In this document: positions 22,384-33,348 of the stretch, in pieces
Layout: every line of letters starts with the position of its first letter
How positions within the stretch are numbered: the stretch's first letter is position 1
From: Garcia nutans
Lineage: Eukaryota > Streptophyta > Magnoliopsida > Malpighiales > Euphorbiaceae
Length of the DNA stretch: 64,000 nucleotides
NCBI GenBank assembly: GCA_947685225.1
Contig: CANTUV010000024.1
Location: 11,674,001 to 11,738,000, forward strand
Direction: 5' to 3'
Notes under the pieces: generated by a model
Told to the model about the DNA's origin: nothing
Seen by the model: only the letters and a program-made list of their open reading frames with translations
Databases searched by the model: none
Made by a program: the position numbers and the translations under genes

Positions 22384-23412
22384 GTGATGCCTTTCGGCTT
22401 AAAGAATGTTGGAGAAACCTATCAAAGGATGGCCACCACACTATTTCATGACATGATGCACAAAGAAGTTGAAGTATATGTTGATGATATGATGGTGAAA
22501 TCGGATAAAAGGGAACATCACTTCCAAAACTTAGAATTATTCTTTGATAGAGCATTGAAATATAAGCTAAGATTAAACCCGAAGAAGTGTGTGTTCGGGG
22601 TTACCTCAGGCAAATTATTGGGACATGTGATTGGTCCGAATGGCATTGAGATTGATCCTAACAAAGTTAAAGCAATCAAGGATATGCCAGCCCCTAAGAC
22701 AGAGAGAGAAGTTCGGGGATTTATTGGTAAATTACAATACATTAGCAGATTCATAGCAAAGCTCACAACAATCTGTAAGCCTATCTTCAAATTGCTTAAA
22801 AAGAATCAGTCAGTCCTGTGGAATGAAGAATGTCAAAGGGCCTTTGAACAAATAAAAGAGTATTTGCTGAATCCACCTATTTTAAAACCACCTAAACCTG
22901 GCAAACCTCTATTACTATACTTAGCAATAGAAGAAGAGTCAATAGGAGCAATGCTAGCCCAAGTAGATGAGTCAGGGATTGAGAATGCAGTTTACTTTTT
23001 TAGTAGAAAGCTACTATCTTATGAAATTAAGTATAGTATCATTGAAAAGACCTGTATAGCCGTGGTTTGGTCTTCTAAGAAGTTGCGGCATTACTTTCAA
23101 TCGTATAGTATGCAAGCCATTTCCAGGTTGGGCCTAATGAAACACTTAAGGGAGACACCCTTTTTGATTGGGAAATATGGTCGATGGTTAATAATATTAG
23201 AAGAATGTGAGATTGAGTATGTAACAAGGAAAACAATCAAAGGTAGAGCAGTGGCAGAATTCCTGGCCCAACAACCATTACCAGATAGCGAAGAGATAAT
23301 CTTGGAATTTCTGGATGAACATTTAGAGTCAATTAAAGTACAAGGGAGGAAAATATATTTTGATGGAACAACAAACAAGGAAGGAGCATGTTTGGGAGTC
23401 ATACTAGAATAG
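22384..23412 (+). pseudogene. Tat reverse transcriptase (YVDDM) and first RNase H
   Basis: 342 codons. Residues 1-100 are the RT palm and thumb with VMPFGLKNVGETYQRM and the catalytic YVDDMMVKS (about residue 32-40), then LNPKKCVFGV and FIGKLQYISRFIAKL (connection). Residues 165-245 are the Ty3 RNase H (LLLYLAIEEESIGAMLAQ, FFSRKLLSYEIKYSIIEKTC). The acidic first catalytic position of that domain appears to be lost in LAIEEE, as is usual in dual-RNase-H Tat elements. The frame ends in the start of the second RNase H (IYFDGTTNKEGACLGVILE) at a TAG. Confidence 0.85.
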
Positions 23413-23850
23413 CCCGAAGGGGAACTTATCCCTTTAGCCAAAAAGTTGAAATTCAGGGCAACCAATAATATGGTGGAATACGAAGCATGTATCTTTGGTT
23501 TGGAAACCCTAATGATTATGAAGTTGGATAAGGTGAAAGTTTTTGGCAATTCATTGCTAGTAGTATCCCAAGTAAATGGAGAGTGGGAGTTGAAAGAAGA
23601 AAAATTAAAACCATACCACCATTACCTGACCATGATGAAGAACTTTAAGGAGTGTAGGTTTATACATCTATCAAGAGAAGAAAATCAGATGGCTGATGCC
23701 CTAGCCACATTGGCTTCGGTATGGGAAAATCCTATCAGTTTATTCCTTAAGCCTCTGATTTTGACCAGTTCATCAACTCCTTGCTATGTATATGAGATAA
23801 TAATGGAAACTGATATAGACCATGATGCGTGGTATGATACTATAAGATGA
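23413..23850 (+). pseudogene. Archaeal-type second RNase H of the Tat element
   Basis: Continues the FDGTTN start (23361-23409) with ATNNMVEYEACIFGLETL, the E-containing helix, then VFGNSLLVVSQVNGEW with Asn where the third acidic residue (D-S) is expected, and ENQMADALATLASV at the end. The pattern D-G...N...EYEA...NS...ADALA is the archaeal-type RNase H that Tat-lineage elements carry in addition to the Ty3 one. Broken by TAG at 23410 and TGA at 23848. Confidence 0.8.
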
Positions 23851-23853
23851 TTT

Positions 23854-25074
23854 TTGGAGGAAAGGGAATACCCGTCGGGGGCAACAAAGAAAGAAAGAAG
23901 AGCCATAAGGCGGTGGTCTTTGCAATACATCAAATTCCATGGAGAGTTATATCGAAGATGGCCTGATGGGGTGCATTTGAGATGCTTATGGAAGCCTGAA
24001 GTGGAGCATATTATGTCAGAAATACATGCGGGAAGTTGCAGTCCGTACATGAGTGGTTTGGCCCTAGTTAAGAAGATAATTCGACAAGGTTACTACTTGT
24101 TGACCATGGAGAGAGATTGTATTGAGTTTGTAAAGAAGTGCCAATAATGTCAGATGTATGGTAACTTGAATCACATGCCTCCTGAAGAATTGCATTCCAT
24201 CTCTTCACCCTGGCCTTTTGTCACCTGCGGTATCGACATTATAGGAGAGATACATCCGACAGCCTCAAACGATCACCATTTTATTATAGTAGCAGTAGAT
24301 TATTTTTTGAAATGGGTCGAAGCCGAATCCTTCAACAAACTGGGTGTAAGTCAAATGGCTAGATTTATTGGAAAGAACCTCATCTGCAGGTATGGAGTCC
24401 TGCACAGTGTGATATCAGACAATGGGGTACAGTTTCAAGGAGTAGTTAAGGATTTATTCTCGAAGTACCGAATCCATCATCACAGATCCTCTCCTTGTAG
24501 ACCAAAGGCTAATGGTGCGGTAGAAGCAACAAACAAGACAATTAAGCAAATTCTGTCCAAGATGACTAAGACGTATAGGGATTGGTCAGAGATGCTTCCT
24601 TTCGCTTTATGGGGATATAGAACAAGTGTGCGAACACCGACTGGAATGACACCGTTCTCTTTGGTTTACGGAATGGAAGCAGTGTTGCTAATTGAAATTG
24701 AGATCATGTCATTAAGAGTAGTCTTGGAAGTTGAACTACCTGAAACAGAATGGGTAGTGAGTAGATACACACAGTTAGCTTTACTAGAAGAGAGAAGGTT
24801 AAAAGCACTATATCATCATCAACTGTATCAAAGGAAGATAGCTCGGGCTTATAATAGAAAAGTTAAGATCAGAAAACTCAAAGTCAGAGATTTAGTGTTG
24901 AAACAATGTACGCCTAATGTATCTGATCCAAGAGGGAAGTTTAGGCCTAGTTGGGAAGGGCCATATGTTGTAAAATAAGTCATGAACAAGGGTGCAGTGA
25001 AGCTACCAGACATGGATGGGAACGAGTTTAATGAGCCAGTGAACATCGACAGGTTGAAGAGGTTTTATGTATAA
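23854..25074 (+). pseudogene. Tat integrase, broken
   Basis: Zinc-binding domain: EIHAGSCSPYMSGLALVKKI then CIEFVKKCQ-stop-CQ; the second His of HHCC is Tyr and TAA at 24145 splits the Cys pair. Core: CGIDIIGEIHP (first D), VISDNGVQFQG (second D), NGAVEATNKT (E), so D-D-E is present. C-terminal GPY/F-like part: KFRPSWEGPYVVK, TAA at 24976, then NIDRLKRFYV and the terminal TAA at 25072-25074. No chromodomain follows, as expected for Tat. The integrase joins element cDNA to host DNA; dead here. Confidence 0.85.
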
Positions 25075-25545
25075 AAGGAAAAAAAAAGAGAAAAAGAAAA
25101 AGAGCTCGCTAGGTTGAAAACCCAAAAAGGGTGGCCTAGGCAAAAGTTAGAGCAGTCCACTAGTTTTGAAAACTCGAAAGGGCGGGCTAGGCAACAATTA
25201 GGGCTAAAAGAGAGAAAATCGTAAATTAGAAAACCCAACAGGGCTAGTTGGCAACAGGAGTGATCTTGTATATGTTGGCTTTATGTTTGGTTGTTCCCCA
25301 ATTAAATAAAACAGAATTAATGTTAAAATTATTCTATGTGCACTGTTATAAGTATTTGACCAGATATGGATGAAATAAATAAACACAATAGCAAAAGGTG
25401 ATGACAAACTATAAAAGGAAAAGAAACATCTTTTATTATTGTTATTTTTTCATCCTAACAAGACACTTTCTTTCTGAATTGACAAATGTAAAATCTATGG
25501 TAGACAATAAGTGTAATGTGCAGTCCAGCTTTGCCTCAGCCGATC
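25075..25545 (+). repeat. Post-integrase region with TTGAAAACCC repeats (first cluster)
   Basis: From about 25106 to 25250 units of the form ggttgaaaaccc-aaaagggt-gg-ctaggcaa-agttag recur three to four times, each with a short internal inverted pair (accc...gggt). The rest to 25545 is non-coding, with a TATA-like attaaataaa near 25302. The second cluster of the same unit lies at 25921-26240. Confidence 0.7.
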
Positions 25546-26860
25546 CTAGTAGGCTTCAATCAAGCAAGGCATGTCTAAATTGGGAGTGAATTCAGAATCA
25601 TGAGGCTCAGCTCGGTATTGGCGGCTAAGCCGGCGAGGATCATAGCAAGTACCTTGATGAAGAGCAGCAAGAGGAACATACATCAAGTATGTCCGCATGG
25701 TGATACAAGAAATCTTCCACCAAGGTACCAACCAACGGATGTTGACTTCAGGACGTGAGTGGATCCAGTCAATCCAATCAGCATATGAAGAAGCAGGATG
25801 GAGTAGTTTCCTAGCAGAATGATGCCATGGCAGATATCTGGCAAAATCCATGGATGGAGTATCAAGCAAGTAGAGACGCTCCTGAAGCCAAATCTGTGAG
25901 GGAAAATTAAATTAAATTAAAAAAAGAAAAGAAAAAGGAGTCAGCTAAGTTGAAAACCCGCAAGGGCAACTTAGGCAAAAATTAGGACATCTCGCTAGTT
26001 TTGAAAACCCACATGGGCGGACTAGGCAAAAGTTAGAGCAATATAAAAAATATAATAAAAAGAGGTCCACTAAGTTGAAAACCCGTAAGGCCAACTTAGG
26101 CAAAAATTAGGACAGCTCGCTAGCTCCAAAAACCCGTATGGGCAGACTAAGCAAAAATTAGAGCAATAAAATAAAAAAAAGAAAAGGAAGAAAGAGAAAA
26201 CCTAAATTGAAAACCTGAAAGGGCAGTTTAGGTAATTACATGAAGCAACAATGGACTCCCAGTCAGTCTCTTTGACAATCCTGATTTAAGTTGGTCTAAT
26301 CCAACTAAAGTCTCAGCTAAGATCACAGGTATCGGCGAAAAGCCTCCTTCCATTTAGTCCATGATATCCAATACTCGTGGATCAATATCACCATCAGAAG
26401 AAACAAGCAAGAATTGGCCAAGCAAGCATAGACAAAGCATACATCCCCATGCCTTAGTAGGAGCCAAATGAGAGAGACAAAAATCAATCAAGGGAGCATG
26501 TAGAATTTTCTCATCTCTCATCAACTAAAGAACTTCGGGCTTTGAAATTTGAAATAACATTTGCATCTTTTGTCGAGTCTTGGAAACCAATATGGGTAAT
26601 GCCATTTGTTGATTATTTGGATATCCAAGGATGGCCTCAAATTCTTCAATCAAGGGACATATTTCAAAGCCATTAATTTTAAATGTCCTAGAATCTACAT
26701 TCCAAAAAGAAGCCATGACATGTAAAAAGGAATGGTCCAATTTAACATTTTGAAAACACTTAAAAGTATCAATTTTTGACCAAGACATTTGCTTCCAGTG
26801 AATGGCATCCATATTCTTAAATAGAACTTTTATTTTCTTTAAATGGAGTTCGGTCATCAT
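25546..26860 (-). pseudogene. Antisense plant-mobile-domain gene 1 (spliced, decayed)
   Basis: Read on the minus strand. Exon 1 (26860-26240) starts MMTELHLKKIKVLFKNMDAI and has SFWNVDSRTFKINGFEICP and LIEEFEAILGYP, the N-terminal signature of the plant mobile domain (aminotransferase-like PMD, MAIN/MAIL1 family). It continues past stops at about 26522 and 26347 to AETLVGLDQLKSGLSKRLTG. An intron 26239-25894 (GTAATT...CTCACAG, phase 0) is followed by exon 2 with IWLQERLYLLDTPS and MYVPLAALHQGTCYDPRRLS, the C-terminal PMD block. PMD genes are known passengers of Ty3 elements; no enzymatic function is established. It lies between integrase and 3' LTR, antisense to the element. Confidence 0.75.
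25921..26240. repeat. TTGAAAACCCG repeats inside the PMD-1 intron (second cluster)
   Basis: Five or so degenerate units (cta-gttgaaaacccg-aagggc-aactaggcaaaaattag) at about 25944, 25990, 26070, 26120 and 26210, alternating with A-rich spacers. They fill nearly the whole inferred intron of the antisense PMD gene 1. The same unit occurs right after integrase, outside the gene. Confidence 0.7.
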
Positions 26861-27864
26861 GGAAGGATGAAGGAAAATTAGAATTGTTAAAAGGAGTTTT
26901 TATGACGAAGTAGAAAATCTCTTGGTTTCTGTATGAAATTATGGCGTGAAAGGTGATTTATATAGGAGGATTGTGCTTTTCCAAAATTGATAAGGAAAGC
27001 ATGAGACTGTAATATCCCAATGTATGCCCTAGAAGTTTTGAATATTATTGTTGTTTTAATTGGATTGAATGTATGTGTCAAATTGAAAGAGAAAAGAATT
27101 TTTAAAGGAAGTGTATATGTTGCATATATGGTAGTATAAATAACATATACATAAGTCAAAAGGGATGGTCAATGGAAGAGGATATTTATTTGTGATATGT
27201 GAAATTACTTAAATGGGCATATGAGTGACAAGAGTTAAGTTTAAATGGATGAGGGCATTTAAGTAATTGTTGTGTTAGAATTGCATGGTGGAGATTTAAA
27301 GAAGAAGAGAAGTTTGACTTATCATTATTTCTTTTCTTCTCTTCTCTTTTGGTGTGGCCGGCTATCAAAGGAAAGGGAGAGGAAGAGAGGTGTTCTAAGT
27401 TCTAAACATCAAATTGAAGGGAGAATCAAAGGATTAAGTTGGAGATTTGTGAAATTTCTTCAATTTAGGTAAGTACTCTCTTATTTTCCTTTGTTATTTG
27501 TGAAGTTGTGTTTGAGGTGAGTTATGATTTGTTGGTATTATGATTAAGTGTGTTTGAGATGTGTTTATAAGTGTTGAAATTGATTGTAAGTTACAAAGTT
27601 AAATTGGTGTTGGTTTTGGTTTGAAGATGGTAAGTTAAGTGGATGTTGATATTGAAAGAATAAGAATGATGTTGGTTTTAGGGTTTTAAAGTGGTATGTG
27701 TTTAAATGTATTGTTAATGTATTGTTAATGTGATTATTGTGATGAACATGTAAAATAAGTGTTAAAGACATTGATTATATCCATTTGAATAAGGTTATGT
27801 TGTGTATAATGTGTTTTAATTCAATCAAAAGAGATTTGGCCATGTTTAGGGTTTTTGTTCATGA

Positions 27865-28115
27865 GAGACACGGCCAAATTAAGGAAGAGACACGGCCAAA
27901 CCAAAGAATGTTTGGGAGACACGGCCAAGTCTAAGGAAATTGGGCCGTGTTGGATGATTTTTGGAGAGACACGGCCACTGTCTTGGCCGTGTCCCTTGCC
28001 CATGTTTGCCACTGCCTGATTTTTGTTGAGAGACACGGCCGTGTCCCTTGCTCGTGTCTGCCTCGGTTGAGTTGGTGTTGAGAGACACGGCCACAAGCTT
28101 GGCCGTGTCCCTTGA
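27865..28115. repeat. GACACGGCC hairpin cluster in the solo LTR
   Basis: At least seven copies of agacacggcc, several followed by the inverted ggccgtgtc. Hairpins: 27968-27993 (10-bp arms, 6-base loop), 28032-28045 (perfect 14-bp palindrome), 28084-28109 (10-bp arms, 6-base loop). A locally GC-rich block in AT-rich sequence. No counterpart was seen in the other five Tekay-type LTRs. Confidence 0.85.
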
Positions 28116-28732
28116 GTGTGTTGGCTACTATGATTGTTCTTTGCTCTTCTTGTATTGTTGAGAATGAACATACATTTGATGATGCATATGATACTATATG
28201 AACAATGTTAGGTTATATACATTGTGAATCTTGTGAATGGTAATGTGTTAGATGAATAATATACTTCATAATGTTACATCAATGATGATATATGTAAAAT
28301 GTGAAGGATATGATGAGGTAAATGATTATGTATAGCTTGATGGGAGTGGTTCTTGAGGTAAGTACAAACCCTAATCCACATTATTGCATATCAATAATAT
28401 TATGTTTGGCATAATATGAGCTTTATGAAACGTGAATTGAGATAATTGAAGCATATTTGCTTGGATGATAATGTTCAATGTAATTGATTATGTATACTTG
28501 AATAATGAAGTATTAATATGTGAATTGAAATATAATGAGATATGAAGCCATTGTGATTGGCTATGATAACTCAAATGTGATGTGAAGCCATTGTGATTGG
28601 CTATGATGATTCAGTTGAAAGACGTAAGGCATGTTTGCCTAATTGATGATGAGAATTGAGAATGAAATTGATAAATGAATTGTGTAGCTAATGTGTTATT
28701 CCATTTTCAGAGTTTGTTGTTGGTGGCATGCC

Positions 28733-29015
28733 TAATATTAGTAACAATCTCTTGAAGTTAGGTTGGGCTTGATCCTTGAAGCCAAGTTGGGTAGAAGTTT
28801 AACATGTTTTACTCCCCTTGAAGCTTGGTTGGGTCTAGTCCTTGAAGCCTAATTGAGATGTTACAACCCTTGAAGCTAGGTTGGGTTGGTTCTTGAAGCC
28901 AAGTTGGGTTGATACTTAGCATGCTTTGTTCCCCTTGAAGCTTGGTTGAACCTAAATCTTTGAAGCCTAGTTGGGTCTATGATAATGATAAATGTGATAA
29001 CAAAACCAAAGCATT
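28733..29015 (+). repeat. Variable repeat cassette, CTTGAAGC type
   Basis: Between CAGAGTT (28708-28714) with GGCATGCC (28725-28732) on the left and AACTCTG (29016-29022) on the right. About nine units of CTTGAAGC(C/T)(A/T)(A/G)GTTGGGT, arranged in a higher-order repeat of about 120 bp (two rounds). Confidence 0.8.
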
Positions 29016-29454
29016 AACTCTGGAAATTGAATGGCATATTAGTGTCTTTTGGGCCCGAGTCTGTCTTTGTTGTCAAGGTGATATACAAATGTTGAAATAA
29101 ATGAGTAATGAGATCTATGGTTGCTTTGTTGGAAATGTGACTCATGAATGGTGATAATGATTGCCTTCATTGGAAATGTGATTCATGATTGGTGAATTGT
29201 GAATAAAATAATGATATGAAGTATGTTATGTAATATGTATATTGATATAATGATTGTGAGTATTAGTGATAGATTGTGGTTGGTGTTAATGATATGTATA
29301 TATGTATATATATAATATATGAGAATTAGTAGAGATATATGAAAGGTGCAATTCAAAAGGAAAAACATGATAAGAAACTAATGGTACATGGAAGTGATAT
29401 TTCATTATATGTTAGAATTTCTATAATGTATGTTTATATGTTATATTTGTACTA

Positions 29455-29495
29455 CTAAGCTCTCGGGCTTAGCGCGGATGTGTAATCGCACAGGT
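29455..29495 (+). other. Conserved double hairpin with CAGGT in the Tekay LTR
   Basis: CTAAGC (29455-29460) pairs with GCTTAG (29467-29472). GCGCG (29472-29476) faces CGCAC (29487-29491), where one base has changed. CAGGT follows at 29491-29495. Confidence 0.65.
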
Positions 29496-30076
29496 GACTA
29501 GGTGGAAGATATGAAGTCTTTCGTTATGCCACGAGAAGAGTAAGAGTTTATCGAGACCAACTAGAGGGTGATGCATACATGTATAATTTTTAATTATGAT
29601 GTATTTCTGACAAGAGTATATTTATATGTATCAATGAAGTTTTGATAAAGATAAGATTATGATATATATATGTAAGATCATTAAAAGTATAATGATTTTG
29701 TAAATGTTCTTTAAATTTATGTATTGTGGTTTGAACTCTGTTAAAGGTTTTAAAAATGTATCAAAAAGTGACATCCTTATACTTTATATACTTACTGTAT
29801 GTATACCGGGTGTATGTATAGTACTTATATGGAGTATCGGGGTGTTATAGAGACCGTGATGCATAAGGAAAAGGAATTGGCGATGAAATTTCTTTAATTG
29901 CCATGTTGCATTTGGTTTTAGCTAATTGGTGCGTCTGTGAATGTGAGAAGAGAAATTGTGGCATAATTATGAGATATATATATATATAAGAGAGTGGAAA
30001 AAAAAGTTGCAGTAAAATGAACATTATATATTATCATTATTATTTCTATACAATGTTTACTCAATTCATACAATAT

Positions 30077-31528
30077 TCATACATCACTATGAAGGTGGTG
30101 GTAGGTCATCAAATAAAGCTCTAAAAAAATCATCGCCTGTCGGAGGAGGAGGAAAATCGTCCAAAGTCTGCCCGAAGTAGGAGCACCAGAATCCCTATTA
30201 CCTCGGAGATCTGATATGTCATGATCCTCATCAAAAGTAGACAAAAGGATCTCATGGTCATCAGTTTGGGGGCCTTTAGATGAAGAAGCACCAGGATCCC
30301 TCATCCCCTGAAATCGGAAGTCTCAGAAATTTTGTTTTGATTGATGATACAAATTTTCAAAATGGGAAACCTGCTGACGACTAGCGGCCAACTCTTCTTG
30401 AAGTTTTTTGTTTTGTTCTTCAAGCATCCACTGTGAGCCAAAAAGGAAAAGATTAAGAGCATACATAATCATGCATACATGCATACATATAGCATAAGTT
30501 ATCATGGAACAAGAAAACTTACCAGGTAATTCATATCAATACCCTACGGATGAGATGGCATATCTGATGGACTATAATGAGCAAATGAAGGAGCAGTAAA
30601 AGAAGGTCCAGCCTCATGATCAAATAAGCCAGCAACTTGCAATAATCATTAAAGAATAAATATAAGTTAAGAAAGAAGCGATTGCAATGGAAAAATTGTA
30701 AAAGTTTTACCTGAGAAGTGCTAGCCCCGAGATGTGGAATGAATTCTCCTCCCTCTCCATGATGTACCTCTTTATCTCTATCCTCATTTTCTTTGGAAAT
30801 TTCCCATACACCAACAGGAGATACATCAAAGTTCAAGAGCCCTATTTGAATAAAATGAGTATAAGATACACCCGGTGGATAGAGAAATGTTTCAACATCA
30901 TAGCCATGCCGGGCCAACTACCATGCATTCTCCGACATTGATGTAATATCTAAGGTATATTCCGGATAATGCATCAAGATCCTCCATTGCTCGGGACCAA
31001 GAAACCACTCATATACTCTCTTTCCGAGAAACCAACAACTAGACGTAGGGCCGGCGATGACTCGGCGAGTATGTTGAAAAGGCAGTGCAACATGCATGGA
31101 GGAAGTCCAGTTCGTCCACTCTTCTGAGTTTCACCATGACAAATTCACCTGCAAATGACATAAGGTAAGTAAACTTTCATATAAATTTTAAAGTAGACTA
31201 ATGCTATTTTACCTAGTCCCAGGTTAAGCAGCTCAACACGAAGCGTTGGGTATGCACATGGTGAGAGCCGGGAACTTCTACGCTATCTGACAACCAAAAA
31301 TTTAATCTCGGATACCTGACTCTCTCTCAGGAAATACCAGGCACCCTCACAAGGTTGTGTTCATATGCCCATGCCTACAACGATAATAAAAATCAAATTC
31401 ATGCAAGAATAAGAATGGAATTGACATTAGTGGAAGAAGAATACCTTGACAACTGCCATAAACCCAAAAAAAGACTTCTTATTTCGGCAAATTTTGTCAA
31501 GACCATGGTAAAGACAGGCGAGACCAGC
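30077..31528 (-). pseudogene. Antisense plant-mobile-domain gene 2 (spliced, 5'-truncated)
   Basis: Minus strand. The gene is cut at 31528 by the junction with Tekay copy A. Exon a ends DKICRNKKSFFGFMAVVK at 31445. Intron 31444-31375 (GTATTC...TTGTAG). Exon b (31374-31213): AWAYEHNLVRVPG, one TGA, RYPRLNFWLSDSVEV. Intron 31212-31149 (GTAAAA...TTGCAG). Exon c from 31148: VYEWFLGPEQWRILMHYPEY, LDITSMSENAW, RHGYDVETFLYPPGVSYTHF, down to 30712, where GTAAAA starts a further likely intron. Later exons give LEEQNKKLQEELAASRQQ (coiled coil) and a Ser/Asp-rich tail. Introns 1 and 2 are phase 0. Several nonsense codons. PMD-like family; role unknown. Confidence 0.65.
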
Positions 31529-33348
31529 TTACCAGGATGATAATCAATCAAACAGTCATAGTCTTTGATCAGTTCTAACCATCGCCTTTGTCGAAGATTC
31601 AGCTCCCTCTGGACACCCAAATATTTCAAACTTTTATGATCCGTATAGATAAAACATTTCTCCCCATACAAGTAGTGTCGCCAAATCTTCAAAGCAAATA
31701 CTATAGCTGCCAATTCCAGATCATGTGTCGGATAATTAAGCTCATGCGGCTTCAATTGCCGAGAAGCATAAGCTACAACTTTACCCTCTTGCATCAAGAC
31801 ACATCCTAAACCATTATGTGAAGCATCACTGTAAATCACATATGGTTTATCTTCCACGGGTAAAGTAAGAACAGGTGCTTGAGTCAACATTTCTTTCAAC
31901 TGATCAAAACTAGCTTGACACTGATCTGTCCTCACAAATCTAACTCCCTTTCGAAGCAATCTGGTGAGTGGAGTAGCTATCAAAGAAAAACCTTTCACAA
32001 ACCTTCGATAATAGCCTGCCAAACCCAGAAAACTTCTAACTTCAGTTACTGACTTTGGTGGACTCCAATTCAAAATGGCCTCAACTTTACTCGGATCAAC
32101 TCTTATACCATCTGCTGAAACTATATGACCGAGAAAAGTTACTTGGTCAAGCCAAAACTCACACTTTGACAGCTTAGCATACAATTGCTTCTCTCTCAAA
32201 ATCTGTAACACAATTCGCAGATGCTTGTCATGTTCTTCCTTATTACGTGAATACACCAAAATATCATCGATGACAACCACCACAAACTGATACAGATAGG
32301 GCCGAAATACCCTATTCATCAAATCCATGAAAGCTGCAGGTGCATTCGTCAATCCAAAAGGCATTACCAAAAACTCATAATGCCCATATATTGTGCGGAA
32401 AGCTGTCTTAGAAACATCTTCAGCTCTAACCCTCAATTGATGGTACCCTGATCTCAAATCAATTTTGGAAAATACTGCTGCTCCCTTCAACTGATAAAAG
32501 AGATCATCAATTCGAGGCAAAGGATACTTATTTTTGATAGTTACTTTGTTCAATTGCCTATAATCGATGCACAATCTTAAAGTACCATCCTTTTTCTTCA
32601 CAAACAACACAGGAGCTCCCCACGGAGAAACACTAGGGCGAATAAAACCTTTATCCAGTAACTCCTCCAACTGCACCTTCAACTCTCTCAATTCAGCAGG
32701 TGCCAATCGATATGGAGTGATAGAGATGGGAGTGGTACCAGGCAACAAATCGATACCAAACTCAACTTCTCTCTCAGGGGGCAACCCTGGCAACTCCTCT
32801 GGAAACACATCTGGAAACTCTGCAACTGTGGTTATATTATCAAGTTGAGAACCCCCTACTCTAGTATCCACAACATGAGCAAGATAAGCATCACACCCTT
32901 TTCTAATCAACCTTCTAGCTGTTACAGCTGATACAAACAAGGATGCAAATTGTCTCTGCTCACTAGATACTAAGATACTTCTACCATCACCAGTTCTCAA
33001 AGTAACACATTTCTTTTGACAATCCACTATAGCTCCATGCTTAGACAACCAATCCATGCCTAAGATCAAATCATATTCTTTAAAAGGCATTTCAATTAAA
33101 TCACCAAGAAACTCCTCACCAACAGCACTCTCACGATGCACCCTACTCACCACAACACTATGTCCTAAAGGATTGGTCACTAAGACATCAAATCCTAAGG
33201 ACTCTGAATGCAATTCAGACACAGGCAAGATAGATGCACTTATGTATGAATGAGTAGATCCTGGATATATCAAAGCAAGAACTGAAATGCCAAACAAAGA
33301 GAATGTACCAGCTATAACTGCTGAAGCATCTGGCTGCCTCTGCATCAC
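31529..33348 (-). pseudogene. Tekay A: protease, RT and RNase H, truncated
   Basis: One open frame from GTG/ATG at 33348 (MMQRQPDASAVIAG). It has the protease loop ALIYPGSTHSYIS, in which the catalytic Asp of DPGST is Tyr, then ILGMDWLSKHGAIV, RT with FVVVVIDDILVYSR, and RNase H with VIYSDASHNGLGCVLMQ and IYTDHKSLKYLG. It breaks off after DYHPGK, equal to residue 427 of copy B pol. The open frame runs on for about 43 more codons into element 2 DNA (to 31399), but that tail is not in the PMD-gene frame and is meaningless. Without integrase and with a mutated protease Asp the copy is inactive. Confidence 0.85.

Larger units (their letters stand above)
27008..29849 (+). mobile_element. Solo Tekay-type LTR (subfamily 1), plus orientation
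   Basis: 2842 bp, TGTAATATCCC...GGGGTGTTATA (terminal C changed to T), flanked by GAGAC (27003-27007, 29850-29854). Same subfamily as 18210-20749. It contains splice-donor-like sites ttaggtaagtac (27470) and ttgaggtaagtac (28353), a palindromic GACACGGCC cluster, the CTTGAAGC cassette and the double hairpin. No internal region. It separates the two antisense PMD genes of element 2. The ORFs predicted inside are not conserved between LTR copies. Confidence 0.9.

Noticed and set aside
25106..26240. TTGAAAACCC repeats considered as CRISPR or satellite
   Set aside because: Repeats are degenerate, spacing is irregular, and they fall in the known repeat-prone post-integrase part of a Tat element.
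27821..28171. Minus-strand ORFs of 116 and 71 codons
   Set aside because: Produced by the GACACGGCC repeat cluster; not present in the sister LTR.
31399..31528. Apparent fusion of Tekay A pol with a further 43 residues
   Set aside because: The tail is the wrong frame of the antisense PMD gene 2 across a deletion junction, so it is a chance read-through and not a gene fusion.
32567..33253. Plus-strand ORFs within Tekay A (and 40259-40946 in B)
   Set aside because: Antisense shadows of protease and RT; they are conserved only because the coding strand is.
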